10,701 nucleotides of DNA. Origin: Deltaproteobacteria bacterium (GTDB lineage: Bacteria; Desulfobacterota; Desulfobulbia; Desulfobulbales; VMSU01). Positions 1 to 5,440 of this stretch are shown here, one piece after another. A program made the translations under genes and the position numbers. The notes beneath the pieces are model-generated. The model saw nothing but the letters and a program-made list of their open reading frames with translations, had not been told where the DNA came from and made no database searches. How positions within the stretch are numbered: the first letter of the stretch is position 1; the number at the start of each line of letters is the position of its first letter. Location: NCBI GenBank assembly GCA_024274995.1, contig JAJSAA010000004.1, forward strand, positions 1 to 10,701, in the 5' to 3' direction.

Positions 1-903
1 ACCCTGCACATCCCGCAGCCTGCCGCCTGTGCCGGTCTCAGCGCCGGGGAAAGGGGCTACCCCGGTGGGGAAATTATGGGTCTCAGCGGTGAATATAATA
101 TGGTAGTGGACAGGGGCCGGGGCCAGGGGCGAAGGGAAACCGGGCCGGGTAGGAATCAGGGCCTTAAACTGCCGCCCCCGGATGGCACTTGAATTATCGT
201 TAAAGGCGATAACGCTGTTGGCAGGCTGAGCATTGAGAGTCGATTTGACGACCTCCATGAGATTTTCCGGCTGTGTCTGGCCGTCAATTATCTGCCGACC
301 GCGAAAAAAGCCATGTCTGGAATGCTCACTATTGGCGTTATTGAGATCCATAATCTCGACAATGGTGGGATTACGCTTATGTTTTTTAACAAAATAATCG
401 TAATAAAAAGTTCTGTCCCATTCATCCATGGAGATACCGGGGATCTCCATGAGGGCGTCAGGCCCCTTCTCCTTTAAAGGAATATCATAAACCGGCTCGG
501 GCTTGATACCGATCTCAAAAGTGGTCAAAGGAGAATTATAACGGCATTCAGTCATCCGGTCATGATGACGGCTGACAAAATCAGCCGCTTCAACACCTGC
601 CGGTATTTGATAGCGCCTGGAACGCTCCACCCGGCTGATTTTGGCCAAACCGGCAGCCCGGCAGATGGAGACCATATTTGAAGACCAGGCCGTAGCAAAG
701 TTTAAACGCGGCCCGACCTCCACAACCCCGGCCCCGCCGAAATATGGCACAGAACTCACGGTCTCGGCGATAAAACCGTCTGCCAATAACAAGCGCAGCC
801 GTTGACTCTCATCCTCGTTTAACGGCAGGTTGGTCTCAATATTAAAACAATACTCCATCTCATCGGTTATCTTACGATAAAATTGCTGTACAGTAGTCAT
901 CAT
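1..903 (-). CDS. purL: Phosphoribosylformylglycinamidine synthase, large type, N-terminal part (runs off the left edge)
   Basis: FGAM synthase performs the fourth step of de novo purine synthesis: the ATP- and glutamine-dependent conversion of FGAR to FGAM in the cytoplasm. Reading the minus strand from 903 to base 1 gives 301 uninterrupted codons with no stop, so the gene continues outside the window. Diagnostic motifs are NSEHSRH (residues 191-197), the substrate-binding ETHNFPTG (274-281) and GAETGTGGRLRD (287-298). These match the large PurL of E. coli and of animals, and are closer to the animal wording (FPTG, TGTGG, SEHSRH) than to E. coli (HPTA, ATGSGG, SEHCRH). The region before the first motif is shorter than in E. 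coli. Two adjacent ATGs (903 and 900) are possible starts; AAAGG lies 5 or 8 nt upstream, so the choice is open. Whether a C-terminal glutaminase domain is present cannot be seen. Confidence 0.95.
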   Translation of the reverse strand, partial: MMTTVQQFYRKITDEMEYCFNIETNLPLNEDESQRLRLLLADGFIAETVSSVPYFGGAGVVEVGPRLNFATAWSSNMVSICRAAGLAKISRVERSRRYQIPAGVEAADFVSRHHDRMTECRYNSPLTTFEIGIKPEPVYDIPLKEKGPDALMEIPGISMDEWDRTFYYDYFVKKHKRNPTIVEIMDLNNANSEHSRHGFFRGRQIIDGQTQPENLMEVVKSTLNAQPANSVIAFNDNSSAIRGRQFKALIPTRPGFPSPLAPAPVHYHIIFTAETHNFPTGVAPFPGAETGTGGRLRDVQG

Positions 904-930
904 CTATGCCTTTGGCTGTAATGTTATGTA

Positions 931-961
931 TTTTGTAACTATTTTAGGTGTGATTACAAAA
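931..961. repeat. Perfect 8-bp inverted repeat in the purL leader region
   Basis: TTTTGTAA at 931-938 is exactly complementary to TTACAAAA at 954-961, with a 15-nt spacer and arm centres 23 bp apart, about two helical turns. It lies just upstream of the purL start (903), between that gene and the divergent plus-strand promoter. The geometry would suit a dimeric repressor site, or a weak stem in the purL 5' leader. The stretch is AT-rich, so a chance match is possible. It does not resemble the gammaproteobacterial PurR box. Confidence 0.3.
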
Positions 962-983
962 AGATAAGTATTTAATTAATTAC

Positions 984-1012
984 TTGACAAATAATATTTA
1001 TAGGCTTAAAAG
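984..1012 (+). promoter_or_regulatory. Sigma-70-type promoter facing a non-coding transcript
   Basis: The -35 element is a perfect TTGACA (984-989). With a 17-nt spacer the -10 is TAAAAG (1007-1012), four of six consensus bases. Predicted transcription start is around 1018-1020. No ORF follows on this strand; the next signal is a strong terminator at 1055-1081, so the promoter appears to serve a very short RNA. The same TTGACAA heptamer reads TTGTCAA on the other strand, but no good -10 follows there, so I do not assign a purL promoter to it. Confidence 0.55.
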
Positions 1013-1018
1013 TATAGG

Positions 1019-1081
1019 CATAACATTTCATGTTATTCTCTATCTCTTCTCTTTTAGGGGGCGCAAGCCCCCTATTTTTTT
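1019..1081 (+). ncRNA. Candidate small RNA, about 60 nt
   Basis: Between the promoter at 984-1012 and the terminator at 1055-1081 lies a compact sRNA-like layout. First is a perfect hairpin right at the predicted 5' end: TAACAT (1021-1026), loop TTC, ATGTTA (1030-1035). Next is a 20-nt single-stranded linker (1036-1055) that is all C and T except for one A at 1042. The terminator stem and a run of seven T follow. The linker contains CTCTTCTC, complementary to GA-rich Shine-Dalgarno sequences, so base pairing to ribosome binding sites is a reasonable guess. The last 10 nt are antisense to the 3' end of the cooC-like gene. No known RNA family is recognised; expression is inferred from sequence only. 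Confidence 0.45.
1055..1081 (+). terminator. Strong Rho-independent terminator, plus strand
   Basis: A perfect 8-bp stem, TAGGGGGC (1055-1062) with GCCCCCTA (1067-1074), is closed by a GCAA tetraloop of the stable GNRA type and followed by seven T (1075-1081). Polarity is clear: on the minus strand the stem is followed by AAAAGAG, with no U-tract. It therefore does not terminate the cooC-like gene, although it overlaps that gene's stop codon (1072-1074); the T-run encodes its last two lysines on the opposite strand. Confidence 0.85.
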
Positions 1082-1842
1082 ATCTCTTTCCCGGTTAGTT
1101 CATTCATAATATCATCCAGCGGAGTATTAAATTCAGGGGCCAGAGATGAAATTGCCAGGCCGTCACGTTCCGCCCGTCTTATGTCGGCGGAATTAGGAAA
1201 GGCGGCAATTATCTTCTCCGGTAAGAGCTTGTTTAAGAACTCTTCGTCTCCTTTGTCGCTAATATTATTACCAACAAAGGAGACAAGTGGTATTCCCACC
1301 TCCCGAGCCAGCCGGGCAATCTTTAAAGCGGTACGGACACTGGAGCGGGACGGAATTACCACCACCAGCAGATGATCCACTCCGGCGACAGTGCCCCGCC
1401 CGAGATGTTCCACCCCGGCCTCCATATCGAGGAGAACGGCCTGATCTTTTTCCAGCAGTAATTTGACCAGCAAACGGCGCAGCACTGTATTTTCGGCACA
1501 GGCACAACCGCTGTCCCCGGTCTGAATGGCTCCGAGAATCATTAATTTAATCCCCTCATTCTCCAGCATGAAACGTTGGGGAAGATCATCAATTCTGGGA
1601 TTAATGTTGTAAAATGGTGAGCCCTTCACCTTGCCGGAACGCTCCACCAGCAGATCCCGCATCTCGGCAATGGGCTTCACCTTGCCGCTGAACCCCAAGG
1701 TTTCGGCCATATGGGGGCTGGGGTCGGCATCTATCACCAGAACCTGGGCAAAATCAGCGGCAAAACGCTGGGCTATGAGGGCCATTATGGTCGTCTTGCC
1801 CACCCCGCCTTTACCGCTTATTGCTATTTTAATGGGCCGCAT
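1072..1842 (-). CDS. cooC: CooC-type nickel-insertion ATPase (CO dehydrogenase maturation)
   Basis: CooC is a SIMIBI-class P-loop ATPase that supplies nickel to the C-cluster of Ni-Fe carbon monoxide dehydrogenase in the cytoplasm. The 256-aa protein begins with a deviant Walker A, GKGGVGKTT (residues 10-18), followed by VLVIDADPS (34-42). It carries the CAC motif (C113, C115), which in CooC proteins forms the dimer-interface metal site, and the hallmark LLDMEAGVEHLGRGT (137-151). Length is normal for the family. The start at 1842 is supported by AGGAG 7 nt upstream on the minus strand. No CO dehydrogenase or acetyl-CoA synthase gene is visible, so its client lies elsewhere. MinD and ArsA relatives share the P-loop but lack the CxC plus DMEAGxEH combination. 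Confidence 0.9.
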   Translation of the reverse strand: MRPIKIAISGKGGVGKTTIMALIAQRFAADFAQVLVIDADPSPHMAETLGFSGKVKPIAEMRDLLVERSGKVKGSPFYNINPRIDDLPQRFMLENEGIKLMILGAIQTGDSGCACAENTVLRRLLVKLLLEKDQAVLLDMEAGVEHLGRGTVAGVDHLLVVVIPSRSSVRTALKIARLAREVGIPLVSFVGNNISDKGDEEFLNKLLPEKIIAAFPNSADIRRAERDGLAISSLAPEFNTPLDDIMNELTGKEIKK

Positions 1843-1998
1843 ATAAACTCCTGTCAGCGTTAGTCAAATTTTTTGCATTGGCCATTGGTCACACAAATAG
1901 AATTAAATCGGCAAATGAGACTGAGTCCGTTAGTCTTTGCCTTTTTGCATATATGATATACCCTAAAAAAAGACCTCTCGAAATGCTTTTTTTCTTGC

Positions 1999-2024
1999 CT
2001 CAATAACGCTCAATGGTGTTCAAT
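1999..2024 (+). repeat. Three direct TCAAT repeats with exact 10-bp period
   Basis: The hexamers CTCAAT (1999-2004), CTCAAT (2009-2014) and TTCAAT (2019-2024) are each separated by 4 nt, starting every 10 bp and so facing the same side of the helix. This spacing is typical of cooperative binding sites for a transcription factor. They lie about 130 bp upstream of the toxin-antitoxin promoter and 160 bp upstream of the cooC-like start, so either gene could be the target. The binding protein is unknown. Confidence 0.45.
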
Positions 2025-2152
2025 GTAAACTTTTTTCAACAAACCACAATCTGAACCGTTTCGTCTTGTTTGTGGAACCATGCAATATCCCTCTATGCCC
2101 AAAAAATATCATTTTGCTCAACTATCAAAAAATATATTATTGCCCCAAGTGA

Positions 2153-2175
2153 TGGTATGATATATGGTAATACCA
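2153..2175 (+). promoter_or_regulatory. Extended -10 promoter overlapping an inverted-repeat operator for the toxin-antitoxin operon
   Basis: TGGTATGAT at 2153-2161 is an extended -10 element (TG-n-TATGAT, five of six consensus bases) lacking a clear -35. It overlaps a 6-bp inverted repeat, TGGTAT (2153-2158) and ATACCA (2170-2175), with a further TGGTAA half-site at 2165-2170, 12 bp after the first. Ribbon-helix-helix antitoxins normally repress their own operon by binding such short repeats at the promoter, so this is the expected operator position. Transcription would start near 2168, leaving a leader of about 20 nt with AGGAGG at 2175-2180. Confidence 0.5.
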
Positions 2176-2187
2176 GGAGGTGGTGTT

Positions 2188-2430
2188 ATGGCAACTGCAA
2201 AAATCGCAATCACACTTGAAAAAGGCATCTTGCAACGTCTGGACTTATTGGTAAAATCTCATGTTTTCCCAAATCGCAGCAAAGCCATTCAGGAGGCTGT
2301 AAAAGAAAAATTAGGCAAACTTGAGCACAACAGGCTTGAAATTGAGTGCTCAAAATTAAACCAAAAATTTGAACAGGCCCTTGCAGACGAAGGCTTGTCG
2401 ATGGAGATTGACGAATGGCCGGAATATTAA
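2188..2430 (+). CDS. Ribbon-helix-helix antitoxin of a MazF-type module
   Basis: This 80-aa protein most likely neutralises the toxin encoded immediately downstream and represses the operon. Its N-terminus, AKIAITLEKGILQRLDLL (residues 4-21), fits the DNA-binding strand and first helix of the ribbon-helix-helix fold. FPNRSKAIQEAVKEKL (27-42) fits the second helix with the usual RSxAIxxAV wording. The C-terminal part is charged and ends in acidic and aromatic residues (EIDEWPEY), suited to wrapping around the toxin. I place the start at 2188 rather than the in-frame ATG at 2164 because AGGAGG (2175-2180) lies 7 nt before it, and the longer form would overlap the operator. Its end overlaps the toxin start by 16 nt, indicating translational coupling. 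Confidence 0.85.
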   Translation: MATAKIAITLEKGILQRLDLLVKSHVFPNRSKAIQEAVKEKLGKLEHNRLEIECSKLNQKFEQALADEGLSMEIDEWPEY

Positions 2431-2753
2431 AAGGAGACATTCGTTGGGCCAATCTGAATCCCACTATTGGGCATGAACAAGCAGGTCAGCGACCTGTACT
2501 GATATTAAGCCAAAATGTATTCAACAAAAATTCAGGTACAGTCATCGCAATTGCGATAACAAGCCAACCGCAGAAAGCTGGTTTTCCATTAACTCTTGAA
2601 TTAAATAATACAAAGCTACCTAAAAAATCATGGGCTAAAATAAGCCAGATAAGAACCCTTTCCATAAAACGATTAGGGAGAAAAATCGGGCGCGCTGCGA
2701 AAGAAGAATTAGATCTTATTATTGAAGGTCTCAATGAAATTATTAAGGGATAA
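2415..2753 (+). CDS. mazF: MazF/PemK-family mRNA-cleaving toxin
   Basis: MazF toxins are sequence-specific endoribonucleases that cut cellular mRNA and arrest growth when the antitoxin is lost. The 112-aa protein shows the family order: KGDIRWANLNPTIGHEQAG (residues 6-24), QRPVLILS (25-32) with the conserved Arg26, AITSQ (47-51) with the conserved Thr/Ser pair, and KKSWAKISQIRTLSIKRLG (70-88). Length is typical. GGAG lies 8 nt before the ATG, inside the antitoxin gene. The pair is distinctly AT-richer than the genes on both sides, consistent with horizontal acquisition. The cleavage motif cannot be deduced from sequence. Confidence 0.92.
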   Translation: MAGILKGDIRWANLNPTIGHEQAGQRPVLILSQNVFNKNSGTVIAIAITSQPQKAGFPLTLELNNTKLPKKSWAKISQIRTLSIKRLGRKIGRAAKEELDLIIEGLNEIIKG

Positions 2754-2797
2754 CACGAACTGGAAAGATAAAGTGTTGTCCTGACCTTATTTACACT

Positions 2798-3961
2798 ATG
2801 ACTAAACTTGGCATAAAAAAATTCATTGACTCTCCTCCTGCCTGGCTCAACGGCCAACGACTGGGACTGCTCTGTAATCAGGCCTCGGTGGATGAAAATT
2901 TTGTCCACAGCCGCCAGCTGATTGAACAGAACTTTTCCGCTCAGCTAACCTGCCTCTTTTCGCCTCAGCACGGTTTTTTTGCCGAGAAGCAGGACAATAT
3001 GATTGAATCAAATCATCGTATCGGGCAGAATACACCAATTTTCAGCCTTTATGGCAAGAGCCGGCGGCCGGATGCCGGTATGCTGGATATGCTTGATGTT
3101 CTACTCATTGACCTTCCCGATGCCGGAACCAGGGTCTACACCTTTATGTCAACCATGGCCTATTGCCTGGAAGAGGCCGCTGTCCACCACAAGCGGGTGG
3201 TCGTTTTAGACCGCCCCAACCCGGTGGGCGGCGATCTAATGGAAGGTAATGTTTTAGAGGATGACTGCCGTTCCTTTGTTGGCCTCTATGCCATTCCCAT
3301 GCGCCACGGTATGACCCTGGGGGAACTGGCCCTTTTTATCAACTCCCAGCTTCCCCAGGCCGCGGAACTGACGGTTATCCCCATGGAGGGCTGGCGGCGC
3401 CGTTTTTTTTATCCGGAAACCGGCCTGCCCTGGGTCTATCCGTCGCCCAATCTGCCTAACTTCGCAAGTGCCCTGGTTTATCCGGGCCAGGTAATCTGGG
3501 AGGGTACTAATATCTCCGAAGGCCGGGGCACCACCCTGCCCTTTGAACTCTGGGGGGCGCCCTTTATCAAGCATGAGAGAATCATGGCCGCTCTCACTGC
3601 CGATGATCTGCCCGGCTGCCTTTTGCGGCCGGTATTTTTTGAGCCGCTGGCCAATAAATGGGCCGCTGAGACCTGTGCCGGTTTCCAGATCCATGTCACC
3701 AACCGGCTTGATTTCAGGCCCTATCATGTTTCCCTGGCATTGCTCAGAGCGGTGATGACGACCTGCGGTGATGATTTCAAGCTCAAGAAACCACCCTACG
3801 AGTATGAGTTCGAGCGCACCCCGCTTGACCTTATACTGGGCAGCAAACGTCTGCGGCATGAGTTGGCCGCCGGGCGGCTTCTGGCAGAATTAGAGGCCGA
3901 ATGGCAGCCTGATCTCAACAGATTTCAAGAAAAACGCCGGGATTTTTTATTGTATAATTAG
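2798..3961 (+). CDS. namZ: NamZ/DUF1343-family exo-beta-N-acetylmuramidase
   Basis: DUF1343 proteins include NamZ (Bacillus YbbC), which removes terminal MurNAc from peptidoglycan fragments. Signature segments in this 387-aa protein, in order: RLGLLCNQAS (21-30), LFSPQHGFF (53-61), SLYG (83-86), LIDLPDAGTRVYTFMSTMAY (103-122), VVLDRPNPVGG (135-145), PMRHGMTLGELA (167-178), WVYPSPNLP (212-220), and YPGQVIWEGTNISEGRGTT (228-246) followed by PFELWGAP (248-255). The protein is full length, but no signal peptide or lipobox is seen, so it would act on imported fragments unless exported otherwise. The ATG at 2798 has no Shine-Dalgarno sequence. ManC follows 67 bp later. Family is certain; MurNAc specificity is by family analogy only. 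Confidence 0.88.
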   Translation: MTKLGIKKFIDSPPAWLNGQRLGLLCNQASVDENFVHSRQLIEQNFSAQLTCLFSPQHGFFAEKQDNMIESNHRIGQNTPIFSLYGKSRRPDAGMLDMLDVLLIDLPDAGTRVYTFMSTMAYCLEEAAVHHKRVVVLDRPNPVGGDLMEGNVLEDDCRSFVGLYAIPMRHGMTLGELALFINSQLPQAAELTVIPMEGWRRRFFYPETGLPWVYPSPNLPNFASALVYPGQVIWEGTNISEGRGTTLPFELWGAPFIKHERIMAALTADDLPGCLLRPVFFEPLANKWAAETCAGFQIHVTNRLDFRPYHVSLALLRAVMTTCGDDFKLKKPPYEYEFERTPLDLILGSKRLRHELAAGRLLAELEAEWQPDLNRFQEKRRDFLLYN

Positions 3962-3977
3962 GTTAGTTAACAAATAA

Positions 3978-4003
3978 AGCCAACACCCTTGGCTGGTGAT
4001 TTT
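3978..4003 (+). terminator. Weak hairpin between namZ and manC
   Basis: AGCCAA (3978-3983) and TTGGCT (3989-3994) form a 6-bp stem with a CACCC loop, followed by GGTGATTTTC. The T-run is short and offset, so this may act as an attenuator or partial terminator, or may only stabilise a processed end. An alternative pairing of CACC (3984-3987) with GGTG (3995-3998) competes with it. Confidence 0.25.
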
Positions 4004-4028
4004 CAGATAAAAAACAACGAGGTAGAAA

Positions 4029-5426
4029 ATGATAATTCAACCGATAATTCTGGCTGGGGGAACCGGCAGCCGCCTCTGGCCCATGTCCCGGGAATTATAT
4101 CCCAAACAGCTCTTAAACCTGGTTGGTGAAGACTCCTTATTACAGGCCACGATAAAAAGGGCGGTATCATTAAACAACACCGCCGCGCCCCTGCTGCTGG
4201 TGGGCGAAGAACACCGTTTTATTGTTAAAAGCCAGCTGGCGGAAATCGGCCTGACCGCCGGAGCCATAATCTTGGAGCCCTGCGGCCGCAACACTGCCCC
4301 GGCCATTTACGCCGCCGCTCTTTATTGCCAACGTATGCACGCTGAACCAGTCATCATGCTGGTCTTACCTGCCGATCATCTTATTAAAAATCAGGCGGCC
4401 TTTGGCGCTGCGGTGAACGAGGCCGCAGCTCTGGCCCGCAGCGGCCGCCTCGTTACCTTCGGGATTCAGCCGGACAAGGCTGAGACCAGCTATGGTTACA
4501 TAGAAAAAGGTAAGGGAAATGAGGTTCTTTCCTTTGTCGAGAAACCAGATATGGCCACCGCCAAAAAATATCTAACGGCCGGAAATTTTCTGTGGAATTC
4601 AGGGATGTTCGCCTTCAGCACTGAGACATTAATGACGAGCATGGAAGAGTACTGCCCGGAGATCACCACGGCCATGCGCCAGGCGGTTGACAACGGCCGG
4701 GAGGACGGCCCCTTTTTCCGGCTTGCGGAGCAGGCAATGAGTCTCTCCCCCAGCGACTCCATTGATTACGCCCTGCTGGAAAAGTCAAACCAGGTGGCCG
4801 TTATTCCCGCCGATCTGGGCTGGAATGATATTGGTTCTTGGCGGGCTCTCTATGAGGTGGCCGAGAAAGATGAGGCGGGTAACGTCACGGCAGGCGACGT
4901 AATCTTAAAGGATGTTAAAAACAGCCTGATCCAATCAGAGCACGGCCTGGTGGCGGCCGTCGGCCTCAAGGACACCATAGTAATTGAGACCGCGGATGCC
5001 GTTCTCGTGGCCCCCATGGATCGAGCCCAGGATGTCAAAAAGGTGGTTAAACACCTGAAGAGAGAAAAGCGGGAGGAATACCGCCTGCACCGTACCGTTT
5101 ACCGGCCCTGGGGCAGTTATACCATTCTTGAAGAGCAGACCGGTTTTAAGATAAAACGCATCACAGTGCTACCGGGGGTTAAGCTATCCCTGCAGATGCA
5201 CCATCATCGTTCAGAGCATTGGGTGGTGGTCAGGGGGACGGCCAGGGTAACCTGCGGTGAAGATGTGCATCTCGTTCTGGAAAATCAGTCCACCTACATC
5301 CCCTGCGGAGAAAAACACCGCTTGGAGAATCCCGGCATTATTCCCTTGGAATTAATAGAGGTACAGAACGGCCCCTATCTTGGAGAAGACGATATTGTCC
5401 GTTTTGACGATGACTTTGGCCGCTGA
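4029..5426 (+). CDS. manC: Mannose-1-phosphate guanylyltransferase / mannose-6-phosphate isomerase (bifunctional)
   Basis: Type II ManC/AlgA/CpsB enzymes isomerise fructose-6-P to mannose-6-P and convert mannose-1-P plus GTP to GDP-mannose, the cytoplasmic precursor of mannose- and fucose-containing surface glycans. The N-terminal nucleotidyltransferase shows ILAGGTGSRLWPMSR (7-21) with YPKQ (24-27), EPCGRNTAPA (83-92), FVEKP (169-173) and WNSGMFAF (189-196). The C-terminal cupin isomerase shows RPWGSY (359-364), metal-ligand segment QMHHHRSEHWVVVRGTA (389-405) and STYIPCGEKHRLENPG (421-436). At 465 aa it is full length. GAGG lies 6 nt upstream of the start. The next gene starts 14 bp after the stop, so they are probably cotranscribed. 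No other glycan gene is in the window, so the product's destination is unknown. Confidence 0.96.
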   Translation: MIIQPIILAGGTGSRLWPMSRELYPKQLLNLVGEDSLLQATIKRAVSLNNTAAPLLLVGEEHRFIVKSQLAEIGLTAGAIILEPCGRNTAPAIYAAALYCQRMHAEPVIMLVLPADHLIKNQAAFGAAVNEAAALARSGRLVTFGIQPDKAETSYGYIEKGKGNEVLSFVEKPDMATAKKYLTAGNFLWNSGMFAFSTETLMTSMEEYCPEITTAMRQAVDNGREDGPFFRLAEQAMSLSPSDSIDYALLEKSNQVAVIPADLGWNDIGSWRALYEVAEKDEAGNVTAGDVILKDVKNSLIQSEHGLVAAVGLKDTIVIETADAVLVAPMDRAQDVKKVVKHLKREKREEYRLHRTVYRPWGSYTILEEQTGFKIKRITVLPGVKLSLQMHHHRSEHWVVVRGTARVTCGEDVHLVLENQSTYIPCGEKHRLENPGIIPLELIEVQNGPYLGEDDIVRFDDDFGR

Positions 5427-5440
5427 GATAGAATGATAAA

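Larger units (their letters stand above)
1843..2187. other. AT-rich intergenic region between the cooC-like gene and the toxin-antitoxin pair
   Basis: No convincing gene is present in these 345 bp. Contents seen: CATTGGC/CATTGGT, a tandem 7-bp near-repeat at 1876-1889; a bulged hairpin at 1911-1940 (GCAAA pairing with TTTGC, and GACT with AGTC) followed by CTTTTTGC, at best a weak plus-strand terminator; three phased TCAAT repeats at 1999-2024; and the toxin-antitoxin promoter and operator at 2153-2175. The two divergent genes must draw their promoters from this stretch, but no clear minus-strand promoter for the cooC-like gene was found. Confidence 0.6.

Noticed and set aside
920..1027. 9-bp inverted repeat AATGTTATG (920-928) and CATAACATT (1019-1027)
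   Set aside because: The arms are about 90 bp apart in AT-rich DNA, and the right arm is already explained by the local hairpin at 1021-1035; likely coincidence.
2752..2777. AACAC/GTGTT pairing after the toxin gene as a terminator
   Set aside because: The stem is only 5 bp with a 16-nt loop and no T-run, so termination between toxin and namZ is not supported.
2486..2908. 140-codon minus-strand ORF spanning toxin and namZ start
   Set aside because: It overlaps two well-supported plus-strand genes and has no ribosome binding site or motif support.
3254..3859. 201-codon minus-strand ORF
   Set aside because: It is antisense to the conserved DUF1343 motifs of namZ; its length follows from the GC-rich codon pattern of the real gene.
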